A stretch of DNA of 22,145 nucleotides from Alectoria sarmentosa (GCA_009733775.1 WOGZ01000446.1:1-22145), one strand, 5' to 3'; counted from the stretch's first letter, positions 10,301 through 19,592 are shown. Notes: a model not told the origin generated them from the letters alone. Numbers and translations: made by a program.

Positions 10301-10535
10301 GTACCTCTTCCACTCTATCTCTTAGATCCTGATGCCATTTCTGTAGAGCCAATCCAACGAGGACCCATCTCCGCCGACCACCAAGGTCGTTCAACTGATC
10401 GCCAAAAGAATTCTCGAATGCTGGGTCGGTGCGTTCACCAGCAGCGAGAGGTGCCTTGTTCTTGAGGGCGAGGATCCTTTCACGAAATCCTACGCGGTAT
10501 TCACTAGAATTTATAGAGGCGAGATCGGAAGCCAT
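7384..10535 (-). CDS. Trypsin-like protease / UBL / BAG domain fusion protein, 989 aa
   Basis: Two minus-strand frames 23 bp apart join into one gene by a clear intron. Exons are 10535-8817, 8729-8615 and 8519-7384 (1719+115+1136 nt, 990 codons). Intron 1, 8816-8730: GTGAGG, CTGAC, TTTCAG. Intron 2, 8614-8520: GTACGT, ACTGAT, CACAG. The ATG at 10535 (MASDLASINSSEY) is the first in frame. Residues about 90-200 hold a conserved fungal N-terminal region (PTVVICC, VLKRT). A trypsin-like fold follows with a full triad: His294 (TTAHAF), Asp385 (LDWAL), Ser476 (SGDSGSW). Residues about 570-630 look SANT/Myb-like (EWTKMSLPKGRS), spanning intron 2. A basic low-complexity linker leads to a ubiquitin-like domain (about 766-844, no terminal GlyGly) and a BAG domain (about 847-935), with Arg914 and Gln922 in RKELVKEVQ spaced like the Hsp70-contacting residues of BAG1. 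There is no signal peptide, so it is probably cytosolic or nuclear. By inference it may tie proteolysis to Hsp70 or the proteasome; the substrate is unknown. Confidence 0.8.
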
Positions 10536-10919
10536 AGCCAACTCAAGAACTTGTCTGGAGAGACCCGTCTGACCAAGACATGGGGGCGGAAAGACGAGTT
10601 CGGCGGCTCGTTGGTAGCAATTTGGGCATGATGATCTGGAGTCCTCATATCTAGACGGCCACAGCCCCAAGGCTGATGGCGGAGGAAACTGTTCTCATGC
10701 TTTGTGGCCAAAATCTTTGTGTCAGCCTTGCTCCGCCTCGTCATGGTCGTAAGACGGAAGGGTGTGGGGGATCCCGTTACACTAGTCTAGCGGCCAAAAG
10801 GAAAGGACGATCTGCCGCCCGCCTTGAGGCTCAGCTTGAGGTTCGAACTTCAAGCCATTTCAGACGAACATCGAGGATGAAGATATATTAGTTCTAGGGT
10901 ATTGACAGAGAAAGCAAGC
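10536..10919. promoter_or_regulatory. Bidirectional promoter region
   Basis: The ATG of the minus-strand protease/UBL/BAG gene (10535) and the plus-strand ATG at 10920 are separated by 384 bp, so the promoters must be shared or overlapping. Frames reading through this stretch use non-ATG starts. No TATA or CCAAT box stands out. Confidence 0.45.
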
Positions 10920-12086
10920 ATGTCATTCATGTCGGCGCCAAATCCTGAACCAGGCCTTCAGAAGTTGCTTTTGTCCGAAGATCCGGACGACGCCTTGGAC
11001 AAAAGACTGCAGGATCATATCACAGCGTCTCTATGGTCTACACAACATCATCACAATTCTACGACCTACTTCCAGTATTTCAAGGAAGAATGTGAGGCGT
11101 GGAGGCTCAGTGAGACCCATGTTACCATCCAAACATACCAAGATTTCTTGGATCTTGTCCAACATTTGAAGCGAACCCGCAATGAAAAACGCTCTGCCCC
11201 TGCTGTCCTTGATTTCTTCCCTCCCTTACAGGCAGCTGATGATGGAAAAACGCCAACGCCATCTCTCTCAAATCAATCTACCCCCGATCAGCTACACTTG
11301 TTGTTGAAACACCGCTTTCCGCACTGTGATCTAGTCTCGGCTACAAATTCCATCTTCTTGACTGTACGTCTCTGGCTAATGCTGAATGTTGGGTCTTCTG
11401 CCTTGCTCACTATTTTCCCCGGAAGATCGAGCCCTGAATGGACGGAAGATCAGAGTCTCGACGACTTTATCGATTCATGCTTTCCTGCTTCCGAATGGGG
11501 TCCTAGGCTATCACAATGGCCGTTCTCCCTAAATGCCTGTAATTTGGAACGCGTGGGAGGATTCGAGCTCGTTTGGACTGATCACCTGGCTGATCACCTC
11601 TACTTGAACGAAGATCTCGGCACCATCAGTATCTACCACCATGTCCAGGTCCTACGCGGTCTTCTCCAGGCCAAGTCACCCGATCAAGCGCTTCCAGATC
11701 GGCTGCTCACAGAGACACTCCAAACGCTCGCTCTCATAATCCCTCGGGCAAATCGAGACTGCAAAACATGGTTCGAAAAGGTACACGTAAAGGACGCCGA
11801 GAACGTTGACTACGGAGCCGGAGACGTCGAGCTGCTGCATTGGTCCCGCTCACCGGAAAAGTACAACTTTTGGGGCCAACGTCTGATCACGATCAAAATG
11901 GCGTATGATGCTTCGGAGCCTAAGAACCTCGCACAGTGGTGGCACGATAGACGAAGGAGGGTGGAGTGGTATACGTTTTGGGTTGCGGTTCTGGTCGTTT
12001 TCTTGACTATCGTTTTCGGACTGGTTCAATCCATTACCGGTGTCATGCAGGTCTATTACGCGGCTCATTCCGGGCAGTCAGCGTAG
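10920..12086 (+). CDS. Probable tail-anchored membrane protein, fungal hypothetical, 388 aa
   Basis: Single-exon frame from the ATG at 10920 (MSFMSAPNPEPG) to TAG. An in-frame TTG lies 18 bp upstream, but the ATG is the sensible start; a second Met is at codon 4. There is no N-terminal signal. The body is soluble, with hydrophobic and Trp-rich patches (EWTEDQSLDDFIDSCF, FELVWTDHLADHLYL). The C-terminus has WWHDRRRRVEWYTFWVAV followed by one strong membrane helix (about residues 351-375) and a short polar tail, so it is probably tail-anchored with the bulk in the cytosol. This WWHDRR..WYTFW plus helix ending is, from memory, frequent in uncharacterised Pezizomycotina proteins; no function is established to my knowledge. 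It is divergent from the protease/UBL/BAG gene, so co-expression is possible. No lesions are seen. Confidence 0.75.
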   Translation: MSFMSAPNPEPGLQKLLLSEDPDDALDKRLQDHITASLWSTQHHHNSTTYFQYFKEECEAWRLSETHVTIQTYQDFLDLVQHLKRTRNEKRSAPAVLDFFPPLQAADDGKTPTPSLSNQSTPDQLHLLLKHRFPHCDLVSATNSIFLTVRLWLMLNVGSSALLTIFPGRSSPEWTEDQSLDDFIDSCFPASEWGPRLSQWPFSLNACNLERVGGFELVWTDHLADHLYLNEDLGTISIYHHVQVLRGLLQAKSPDQALPDRLLTETLQTLALIIPRANRDCKTWFEKVHVKDAENVDYGAGDVELLHWSRSPEKYNFWGQRLITIKMAYDASEPKNLAQWWHDRRRRVEWYTFWVAVLVVFLTIVFGLVQSITGVMQVYYAAHSGQSA

Positions 12087-13185
12087 ACTTTAGCGTCCCG
12101 TACGCACTATGAAAGACCTTTATGAAGGGCGCTTTGCGAATTTTATAGTCAGGATTGCGCTGGAACGCCACTTGTCGACGCGCTTCATCCGGGCCTACAC
12201 CCATGATTATACCGCTACGAGGGTATAAACTCCGGCCCGAGACTGCTTCAGTGTCAGAACTCGATCTTGGAAGCGGAGAGCTTATTTAGCACTGCTGGCG
12301 TTGAGACGCTGCTTGACTTCCAAATGAGAGAATGCAACTCTCGGGGAACAACAACAGGTAGAAGAACGTTGGGGCGGAGGGTACTCGGGACTAGGAAGTG
12401 AGGGGTACTAGTACGACGAATAAATTCAACGAAAATCTGCTCGAGATGATTGTGGTAGATGCTGTCGTCTGTAATTTACATGTTGCGCCTGCACAATATC
12501 TCCATTTGTCCCACGATAAAACCCAATACAGCACGAGCGCCCCCAAGGCTTGTAGAAATAGTCATCACTGGCCTTCTTAATACCATCTCTATACATTGCC
12601 ATGGGCTATAAGAGTTGCTGACCACCTTTTTTGACGTCCCCACACCTCGAATGGATTCCTCGGACTGGGGTTATTTGCTTGAAATTAATGGTCATGCGGC
12701 TCTGATAAATGTGAGGTAGACTTTTCCCCATCGTCTGTGGCGCCATAATTCAGAGTCAAACGTCAGCGCATCTGAAGATAGAAGGCTAGGTGTCCTTTTT
12801 GCTCCAACAGCGCAAACCATTTTGCTCGGGGGCGCGGCTAAAGCGGCAATATTTCTGCAGCCAATAACATGATTTGACTGACCGGATCAAAGTAGTTCCG
12901 TCCCTGAGGCGATCAATCCACTTCTTTTTAATGCAACCGTGTTAAAATCACAGTGTTCAGTTCTTAAAAAGCACACCACTGGACATTTTAACAACTTCTG
13001 GCAACACCACTCTACCGCATGTTCACTCCTTATACGTTTCACTGGTAGCGCTCCTCACCTCACTCATCGATACTGTCCTTCTCTCCTACCTGAGACAACC
13101 GCATCTCAGCGCCAGGAGCCCGCCCAAACGACATCCTTCCTCCTCCGCTTCGAAGACCAGACCACAACTTAGTACACCTGACGCT
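12087..13185. promoter_or_regulatory. Upstream region of the BiP gene
   Basis: No gene is supported in this 1.1 kb. Promoter-like elements are TGACGTC at 12632-12638, TGACGT on the minus strand at 12760-12765 (both resemble the core bound by ATF/Hac1-type bZIP factors) and a CCAAT box at 12861-12865. A short upstream frame of nine codons (ATG 13019 to TAG 13048) could lie in the leader. The last 150 bp are C/T-rich. Assignment of these sites to the unfolded-protein response is inference. Confidence 0.4.
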
Positions 13186-15875
13186 ATGGCTCGCCACTCG
13201 AGGGCAAACCGTTCGAGCTCGTCTTGGTCTCCAGTCCTCATCCTTCTCTGCCTCTTGATATGCCCGCTCGCTCTACTCGGTCACGCCAACGCACAAGGAG
13301 ATGACCAAGAACCACTGGGGTCCGAGAGCCTTGGCGATATCATTGGTATAGATTTGGGGACCACGTATTGTAAGGGATCTTCCGCCCCTTGCAACTGTCT
13401 TGCAACTCGAACTGTGATTTTGAAAAGACAATTACTGACAGGAACTTGCAGCGTATGCACTCCACGACCTCTCATACCTCCCTCGCTAATGAAATCAGCT
13501 GTGTTGGAGTGATGCAAAATGGCAAAGTGGAAATCTTGGTCAACGACCAGGGCAACCGTATCACTCCCAGTTATGTGGCTTTCAACGACGAAGAACGTCT
13601 GGTTGGAGACGCAGCTAAGAATCAATATGCCGCTAACCCTGTCCGTACGATATATGACTCCAAGTGAGTCCCGTGCACCGTGCCCTGTTTAAACCGAACT
13701 TCGCTTACAAGTCGGCTAGGCGATTAATTGGACGCAAGTTCAACGACAAAGACGTCCAATCCGACATCAAGCACTTCCCTTTCCGTGTTACCAACCAAAA
13801 TGAAAAGCCCGCAATCACTGTTGAGGTGCAAGGGAAAGACCGATCTTTCTCACCCGAAGAAGTATCGGCAATGGTTCTTGGTAAGATGAAAGAGATTGCC
13901 GAGAGCTACCTGGGAAGGAAGGTAGATATTACAAGCTCCAGCGGCTACGTGGCTGAGCTAAAACACCGCTAGGTCGTTAATGCGGTCGTCACCGTTCCGG
14001 CCTACTTCAACGACAATCAAAGACAGGCTACGAAGGATGCCGGCACCATTGCCGGATTGAATGTCGTTCGAGTCGTCAACGAGCCAACCGCTGCCGCTAT
14101 CGCTTACGGTCTTGATCGCACAGGGGACGAGCGCCAAATCATTGTCTACGATCTTGGAGGAGGAACCTTTGATGTCTCTCTATTGACCATCGACAATGGT
14201 GTTTTCGAAGTCCAAGCAACAGCTGGAGACACCCATCTTGGAGGTGAAGATTTTGGTAAGTAGCTACCACCCAGATTTGCGCAACAGTGACCATGATATA
14301 CTGACTCTCGTACAGACCAGAGAATCATCAACTACTTCACCAAGAGATATAACAAGGACAAGAAGTACGTGAATCTTAAATCAAATCTGGGGCCTCGAGA
14401 TAGGTCATAGGAATCTTTACTCTATACATCTGTTTCGAGGCTCAAGGTTCAATCATTGATAGGCAACGCTAACTCTTGACTCTTGCACAGCGTGGACATC
14501 ACCAAAGACTTGAAGACGATGGGAAAGCTAAAGCGCGAAGTGGAGAAAGCCAAGGTATGCGTTCTCCAGTCTATACTACCTCAAGTCGTCCCTCGGGGAC
14601 GGCGATGGTGCACACGTCTTATGAGGCCTGAACAATCTTGAACGGGCAATGCTGACTCGGAAACCTCTGTTTAGCGCAGTCTCTCTAGCCAAATGTCAAC
14701 GAGATTGGAGATTGAGAGCTTCTATAAGGGAGAGGACTTTTCAGAGGTGAAAGCTGCCGCCATTGACACAGTTTTTGACATAAACTAACTTGTCCAGACG
14801 CTCACACGCGCCAAGTTCGAAGAGCTGAATATGGATCTATTCAAGAAAACTTTGAAGCCTGTCGAACAAGTATTGAAGGACGCGAAGGTCAAGAAGAACG
14901 AAATCAACGACATCGTTCTCGTCGGTGGTTCAACTCGTATCCCCAAGGTACAATCTATGTTGGAGGAGTTCTTTGGGAAGCCACTCAGCAAAGGCATAAA
15001 CCCGGATGAGGCCGTGGCTTTCGGGGCTGCTGTCCAGGGCGGAGTTCTCTCCGGAGCTGAGGGTACGAGTGATGTCATCCTAATGGACGTAAATCCATTG
15101 ACTCTCGGTATTGAAACGACCGGTGGTGTCATGTAAGTGACAGGACTCGCATTTTTACCCTCCAGACAACGCTGACTTCAGCTTCTTCAGGACCAAGTTG
15201 ATCCCTCGAGGCACCTCCATCCCCACACGCAAATCTCAAATTTTTTCCACCGCCGCAGATAATCAGCCTGTCGTCTTGATCCAAGTCTTCGAGGGTGAAC
15301 GTTCTATGACTAAAGACAACAACCTCCTCGGCAAGTTCGACCTTACCGGCATACCACCGTCCCCTCGTGGCGTTCCTCAGATCGAGGTCTCCTTCGAGCT
15401 TGACGCCAATGGAATCTTGAAAGTCTCTGCCGGCGACAAGGGCACTGGCAAATCAGAGAGTATCACTATCACAAACGACAAAGGGCGTCTCTCACAAGAG
15501 GAGATCGACCGCATGATCGCCGAGGCGCAGGAATTCGCCGAAGAAGACAAGGCTACATCTGAAAAAATTCAGGCCCGCAATAGTCTTGAGAATTATGCGT
15601 TTAGTCTCAAAAACCAGGCCAATGACGAGGAAGGTCTTGGTGGCAAAATCGACGAGGACGACAAGGAGACTCTTTTGGAAGCGGTCAAGGAGACGTCAGA
15701 TTGGCTGGAGTCGAACGCCCAGGACGCTACAACTGAAGACTTTGAGGAGCAGAAGGAGAAGCTCAGCAATGTGGCATACCCTATCACGAGCAAACTCTAT
15801 GCCGGCATGGGTGGTGACATGCCCCCTATGGGTGGTGAAGATGAGGACGAAGATGCCGGTCACGATGAGCTATAG
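13186..15875 (+). CDS. kar2: BiP/Kar2, ER-lumenal Hsp70 chaperone, 679 aa
   Basis: ER Hsp70 that folds secretory proteins, drives translocation through Sec61 with Sec63 and restrains the unfolded-protein sensor. The ATG at 13186 opens a signal peptide (hydrophobic core about residues 16-33, cleavage near ANAQ). Hsp70 marks follow in order: IIGIDLGTTYS (52-62), NEPTAAAIAYGLD, YDLGGGTFDVSLL and VLVGGSTRIPK, then the NPLTLGIETTGG linker, substrate-binding domain, acidic lid tail and C-terminal HDEL (676-679). Exons: 13186-13369, 13452 (one nucleotide), 13499-13663, 13720-13921, 13973-14255, 14316-14364, 14491-14554, 14675-14746, 14798-15132, 15191-15875; they sum to 680 codons with every phase consistent. 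The intron at 13922-13972 is 51 nt and ends in an in-frame stop. The codon of Ser62 is split over three exons. Length and motifs are normal for fungal BiP. The identification is firm; only the tiny-exon parse is unusual. Confidence 0.97.
13452..13452 (+). other. kar2: Putative 1-nt exon between two BiP introns
   Basis: Intron 13370-13451 (GTAAGG ... TACTGACA ... TTGCAG) is followed by a single C and then intron 13453-13498 (GTATGC ... GCTAATG ... ATCAG). Joining T13369, C13452 and C13499 gives TCC (Ser) and the reading TTYSCVGVM, the Hsp70 consensus. No single GT..AG intron that I tested restores this frame. Confidence 0.75.
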
Positions 15876-16500
15876 GGACTAGCATACACAGTTGCTGGTT
15901 CCCATGAGGAAGCGAATTTCGACAAGTACCAGGTGTATGTACAATGCGCGAAGGCGAATACTCTTTTGTTTTGCGATTTTAGATGTGTGTGCAGAGGTGT
16001 ACAAAAATGATAGAATTGATATCCACCAATCCCACGATCATAATGCCACTGTTCTTATCGGTTTTACAATCACTCGGCTTCCTTCTGTACGAATATTGTA
16101 AGAGACCTCGTAGTCCATAAGTTGCAAGCTTGCGTACCTCGAGGTTCGTAGAAGCTACTATAGGTCTCGGTCGCAAAGTGGAACCTCGGCAACCAGCTAG
16201 CTAGTCGAAGAACGTGAATTCTCCGAAAGTTATTCTTCAGCAAAGAGTCGGGCAATTACGACTCTCGTACACCCTGGCGCGACATGCCTACTGCCTGAAT
16301 TCCGGAGCCACCTCCTTCTCAAGCCTTGCAAATACCAAGTCGATCGTTGGAGCAGCCTTATCATGTTCATTGTCACCCGGAGAGAGCACGAGACATTAGG
16401 TTCTTGCATCAGCGGCAGCGTTATCGCCCACACAATACAACAGCCATACAAACAGACTCTATGCTTTTGATCAACCGCACTGATCCGATGTACCTCGAAC
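15876..16500. other. BiP 3' region and Mdm34 upstream region
   Basis: No gene is supported. A stem-loop is possible at 16102-16168: GAGACCT and AGGTCTC pair perfectly at the ends, with GTAG/CTAC inside. It lacks a proper A box and T-arm, so it is not a tRNA. The last 200 bp should carry the Mdm34 promoter and leader. Confidence 0.35.
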
Positions 16501-18306
16501 ATGGCGTTCAACTTCAACTGGTCGCCTTTGACAGCCGACGCCTCTTTCTACACAAGGGCACAAGAACTCCTAACGACTGCTTTGAACAAGTCCCCGAAGC
16601 CTCCCATTATCGTCGATGACATCCTGGTCAATGAGCTCAACCTGGGCTCCGTGCCTCCAGATCTTGAGATCCTCGAAATTGGAGACCTGGCGGAGGATCG
16701 ATTTCGGGGCATCTTTAGGATGTGCTACACTGGGGATGCCTTCCTTACTCTGAAGACTAGAGTTCAGGTACGCATCCATACTTGAGGAGTCTGATACAAG
16801 CGGCTGACCCATGGCTAGGCCAATCCTCTCCATACCTACTTATCTACAAAACCTTCCTTTACCTCCCCGCAGCCTCTTGCAGCCTCCTCTGGCCTCACGA
16901 TCCCTCTACAAATCACCCTTTCCGAGATCAAGCTATCAGCGTTTATCATACTCGTCTTTTCGAGGCAAAAAGGTCTTACTTTGGTTTTTCGAAATGACCC
17001 ACTAGAGTCGCTCAAGGTGTCTTCTACCTTCGACGCAATTCCATTCGTCAGAGACTACTTGCAAAAGGAGATCGAAGGTCAGCTGCGGACGCTTCTTATG
17101 GATGAGGTCCCTGTAATCATCCACCGCCTATCTTTACGACTGTGGGTCCCAGAATACCGAGAAAGAGAAGACGAGGAGCTAGCGCGCACTCTCCAAGACT
17201 CTACGACCGGGGAGAAGCCAGTGGATCCATTAGCAAGTCCACCTCAAGATCCAGTGGACATTTCTGGGAATATTTTAGATGCGTCGCAAATAGCTTCTCT
17301 GTCTCTGGACTCAGGCCCCGAAATGCACGCTCTTTTCTCGCAAAAGAATCTTCTGCGCCTGAGTGCTTTGACGGATTCGCACAGGACTTTGTCACTATTC
17401 ACTCCTGGTATTCGGGACGTTGTCTTTAGAGCTTGGGCGGGGCCTACGGAAAGAGGAGAAAAGCATGGAAACAGTGGGCGAGCGACACCGATTACGCCGG
17501 TCATGGCACGCGGCCAATCCTACACAGGCGATTCTAGTACAACATATGTGTTTTCAGAAGCCGGTGATGCTAGGCAGTATCCATCCAGGCCAGGGTTGTC
17601 ATCGTTTGGATCTGCTGCGTCAGGCTTGGGTCTCGGATCAAACAAGCATGGAAAGCCCCACGGAGGTCGGAAGCGAAAGCATCGGGTCGTCAATCTAAGG
17701 AGAAAAGCAGCAGATGGAGACGATGTGGAGAGCGTGAGCGGCGATAGCACCACAGTATCTGGGACCATGTCTTCGGCACCTTCAGAGTCTGGCGCTCGAC
17801 CTGTTACACCAGAGCGGCGGGAAGGGGAGCTTATCACTCCTCCTAGGACTCCAATTACCACGGCAGCGCAGAAAGAGCCTGGCGATGGCACGCCCCTACA
17901 TTTGAGGAACCTGACCCCTCGCCCTCCTCGACGAGACGATGCTTTCGAAAGCACGCCCAGACCACCCCAATACACGGTGCCCTTGCCGAACTCGCAATCA
18001 CAATCTGGTTCTCGAACCGCTCAACGTCCTTCGCTACGGCCGTCAAATTTCCCGCAAGCTAGTCAGTATCCTGTCGAGAAAAGACCGAAGCCGGAAGCAT
18101 CATCGTCCTCATCGGCACCTCTCCAACGACTGCCCCCTTCCCCCACGGATGAGTCTTCTTCTGGTGATATGATGGCTCAGCCCTGGTTGACAAAGATGGC
18201 GGGTGAGATCGCTCGTAAAGTGCGGGATCAGAAGGCGGCGGATAGTGGATTTTGGGATCGAAGGAGTGAGACACAAGAGGAGCCGCCGCCTGCCTACGGG
18301 TCTTAG
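16501..18306 (+). CDS. mdm34: Mdm34, ERMES complex subunit, 584 aa
   Basis: Mdm34 is the mitochondrial outer-membrane-side SMP-domain protein of the ER-mitochondria encounter structure (with Mmm1, Mdm10, Mdm12), which moves lipids between the two membranes. The ATG at 16501 gives MAFNFNWSPLTAD, the family's hallmark N-terminus, followed by TALNKSPKPPIIVDDI and EILEIGDLAEDRFRGIF. Exons are 16501-16767 and 16819-18306; the intron 16768-16818 (GTACGC, GCTGAC, GCTAG, 51 nt) is phase 0 after residue 89 and joins TRVQ to ANPLHTYLSTKPS. The SMP domain covers roughly residues 1-190. The rest is a Ser/Pro-rich, probably disordered region with a basic KRKHRVVNLRRK patch that is conserved in filamentous-fungal Mdm34, ending PPPAYGS. 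Length fits filamentous ascomycetes. No lesions. It lies downstream of BiP on the same strand. Confidence 0.96.
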
Positions 18307-18780
18307 GCTGGGTGCGTCGTACAAGGTATCATGAATGGAATTTTTGGATGACCATGGGAAGCGCTGACGGTGGCAACGGTCTTTGGCGTTAGATACCCTC
18401 TCTGCTTATTCTTGTCGATTAGGGCAGGAAGACCTTTCAGAGTTCGAACAACCTAAGTGACCACTTTGCAACTTTCTTTGCCGTAACCAAAATGGATCTG
18501 CTGGGGATCACGGGGAGACTCCCCTTCTGCTAGTCAAAATTTGTGCGAAGCAGATAGAGTGGGCGTGTTGTAATGTAAAGCGAACCTCTTTGATCAGATA
18601 GCCCGGGCGCCAGGGGGGGCTACACTTCCAAATCACGAGGAGCACATTGCTTAGGCTTGCGATTGAAAGTAGACACCTTCATCCCGAGACACGAACACAG
18701 ATAGTCGGTGCAAAAGCAATTAACGTTTGCAAGGGGTCTTCAAAAACAATATATAATAGCTTAAGTATCATTTGATTTAT
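18307..18780. other. Gap before the tRNA gene
   Basis: No open frame of note. ATATATAATA at 18749-18758 lies 23-32 bp before the tRNA start, where a TATA-like element often helps place TFIIIB. The left part should hold the Mdm34 3' region. Confidence 0.4.
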
Positions 18781-18799
18781 AGACCTATGGCGCAGTGGT

Positions 18800-18854
18800 G
18801 TGAGTTTCAATTTTGAAATATCCAAAATTGCCTGTACTAATTAATTGGAACCAG
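18800..18854 (+). other. D-loop insertion with spliceosomal intron signals
   Basis: The 55-bp insertion starts GTGAGT, has TACTAAT near its 3' end and ends ACCAG. It also holds a perfect 8-bp hairpin, CAATTTTG/CAAAATTG (18808-18815 and 18823-18830). GT..AG removal restores the D-loop AGTGGTA between matching GCGC strands. Confidence 0.75.
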
Positions 18855-18871
18855 AGCGCGCCGTTCTTATA

Positions 18872-18901
18872 TGGATTTAACGTCTATATGGCCCCACAGC
18901 A
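18872..18901 (+). other. Canonical tRNA intron after position 37
   Basis: This 30-nt insertion follows A37 of the anticodon loop, the standard site for nuclear tRNA introns. It contains CTATATGG, whose ATA can pair with the UAU anticodon as in the anticodon-intron pairing needed for bulge-helix-bulge recognition by tRNA endonuclease. Confidence 0.75.
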
Positions 18902-18949
18902 ATGCGGATGTCGTGGGTTCGACCCCCACTAGGTCTAACCGTTACCTTA

Positions 18950-18955
18950 TTTTTT
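18950..18955 (+). terminator. RNA polymerase III terminator (T6)
   Basis: Six consecutive T on the coding strand, 12 bp after the discriminator base of the tRNA. Confidence 0.8.
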
Positions 18956-18962
18956 CGGTATC

Positions 18963-18990
18963 GGTGGTGGGTGGGTGGGTGGGTGGGTGG
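18963..18990 (+). repeat. GGGT tandem repeat, potential G-quadruplex
   Basis: Five G3 tracts separated by single T (18969-18987), flanked by GGT units. This is the pattern of a stable parallel G-quadruplex. It lies 8 bp beyond the tRNA terminator. Confidence 0.8.
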
Positions 18991-19592
18991 TGTGCTCTTT
19001 GGGCCTGTGGCAAAGGGATGGGAACTTAGGCTTGGTTTTGAGAAGATTTATCTTTTTTGCTGATTGAAGGAAGAGTGAAAACGTTGCTTGCCAACGCCTA
19101 CTGTGCGTGCTTACGGACTATGTACCACTATATCTTTCATTGTGTGATTGGTTCCATTGGGTCTCATTACTACCGTCCCTCTCACTCAACTAATCTATTC
19201 TGGACCTCGCTGTCACCGTCGCTATGGCTTCCCAAGATATTCTAGTTTCTCTGTAATCTGGCGTGCGCCCATGGAGCCGGGCCCCTTTTTGGTGGGAAAA
19301 CCAGTAGATACATAGGCACGACTGGGGACTCGGATTATAGGAATCAAAATAGGGCCCCAAATAGCTGAGGTGTCTTGGGCCCAATGTTGGCAATCGGAAC
19401 GAGAGCCTGAGGAGTCCGAAGTTGAAAAATGCGAGGTTGATATCCCGGGTCTAGATAATCCCTGCATCGCGCCAAGCTTTTGGCAGCGTTGGTTGCATGA
19501 CTTTGCGAGACCTCCAAACCCAATTCATTTCCACTCTTGGAAATACTGTTGTTGTTTTTTCCAGCGCAGTTTGTCTTCCTCTCACACTGATC
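18991..19592. other. Gap upstream of the CCDC47-like gene
   Basis: No supported gene. An in-frame TTG reads into the downstream gene from 19497, but the ATG at 19593 is the sensible start. The promoter and leader must lie in the right part. Confidence 0.4.

Larger units (their letters stand above)
18781..18937 (+). tRNA. tRNA-Ile (anticodon UAU) with two intervening sequences
   Basis: Acceptor strands AGACCTA (18781-18787) and TAGGTCT (18930-18936) pair perfectly, with discriminator A at 18937. The T-arm GTGGG-TTCGACC-CCCAC (18913-18929) is perfect. A box TGGCGCAGTGG starts at 18788 and the B box GGTTCGACC is intact. The anticodon loop is C-T-T-A-T-A-A with UAU at 18868-18870. Removing 18800-18854 and 18872-18901 leaves exactly 72 nt, a standard tRNA with D-arm GCGC-AGTGGTA-GCGC. 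In the anticodon stem CCGTT/TGCGG gives three Watson-Crick pairs, one G-U and one U-U mismatch. The variable and T-arm region GTCGTGGGTTC resembles yeast tRNA-Ile(UAU), a gene that normally carries an intron. A T6 terminator follows. Function depends on removal of the extra D-loop insertion. Confidence 0.85.

Noticed and set aside
10536..10670. N-terminal extension of the protease protein to 10670
   Set aside because: It would start at TTG; the first ATG is at 10535 and the extension lacks the character of the rest.
13389..13511. Continuous frame MQLSCNSNCDFEKT leading into BiP exon 3
   Set aside because: It would remove the signal peptide and the IDLGTT motif; exon 1 upstream is clearly the true start and this stretch is intronic.
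16102..16168. A second tRNA-like structure with GAGACCT/AGGTCTC ends
   Set aside because: There is no A box and no T-arm of 5+7+5; it is only a stem-loop with bulges.
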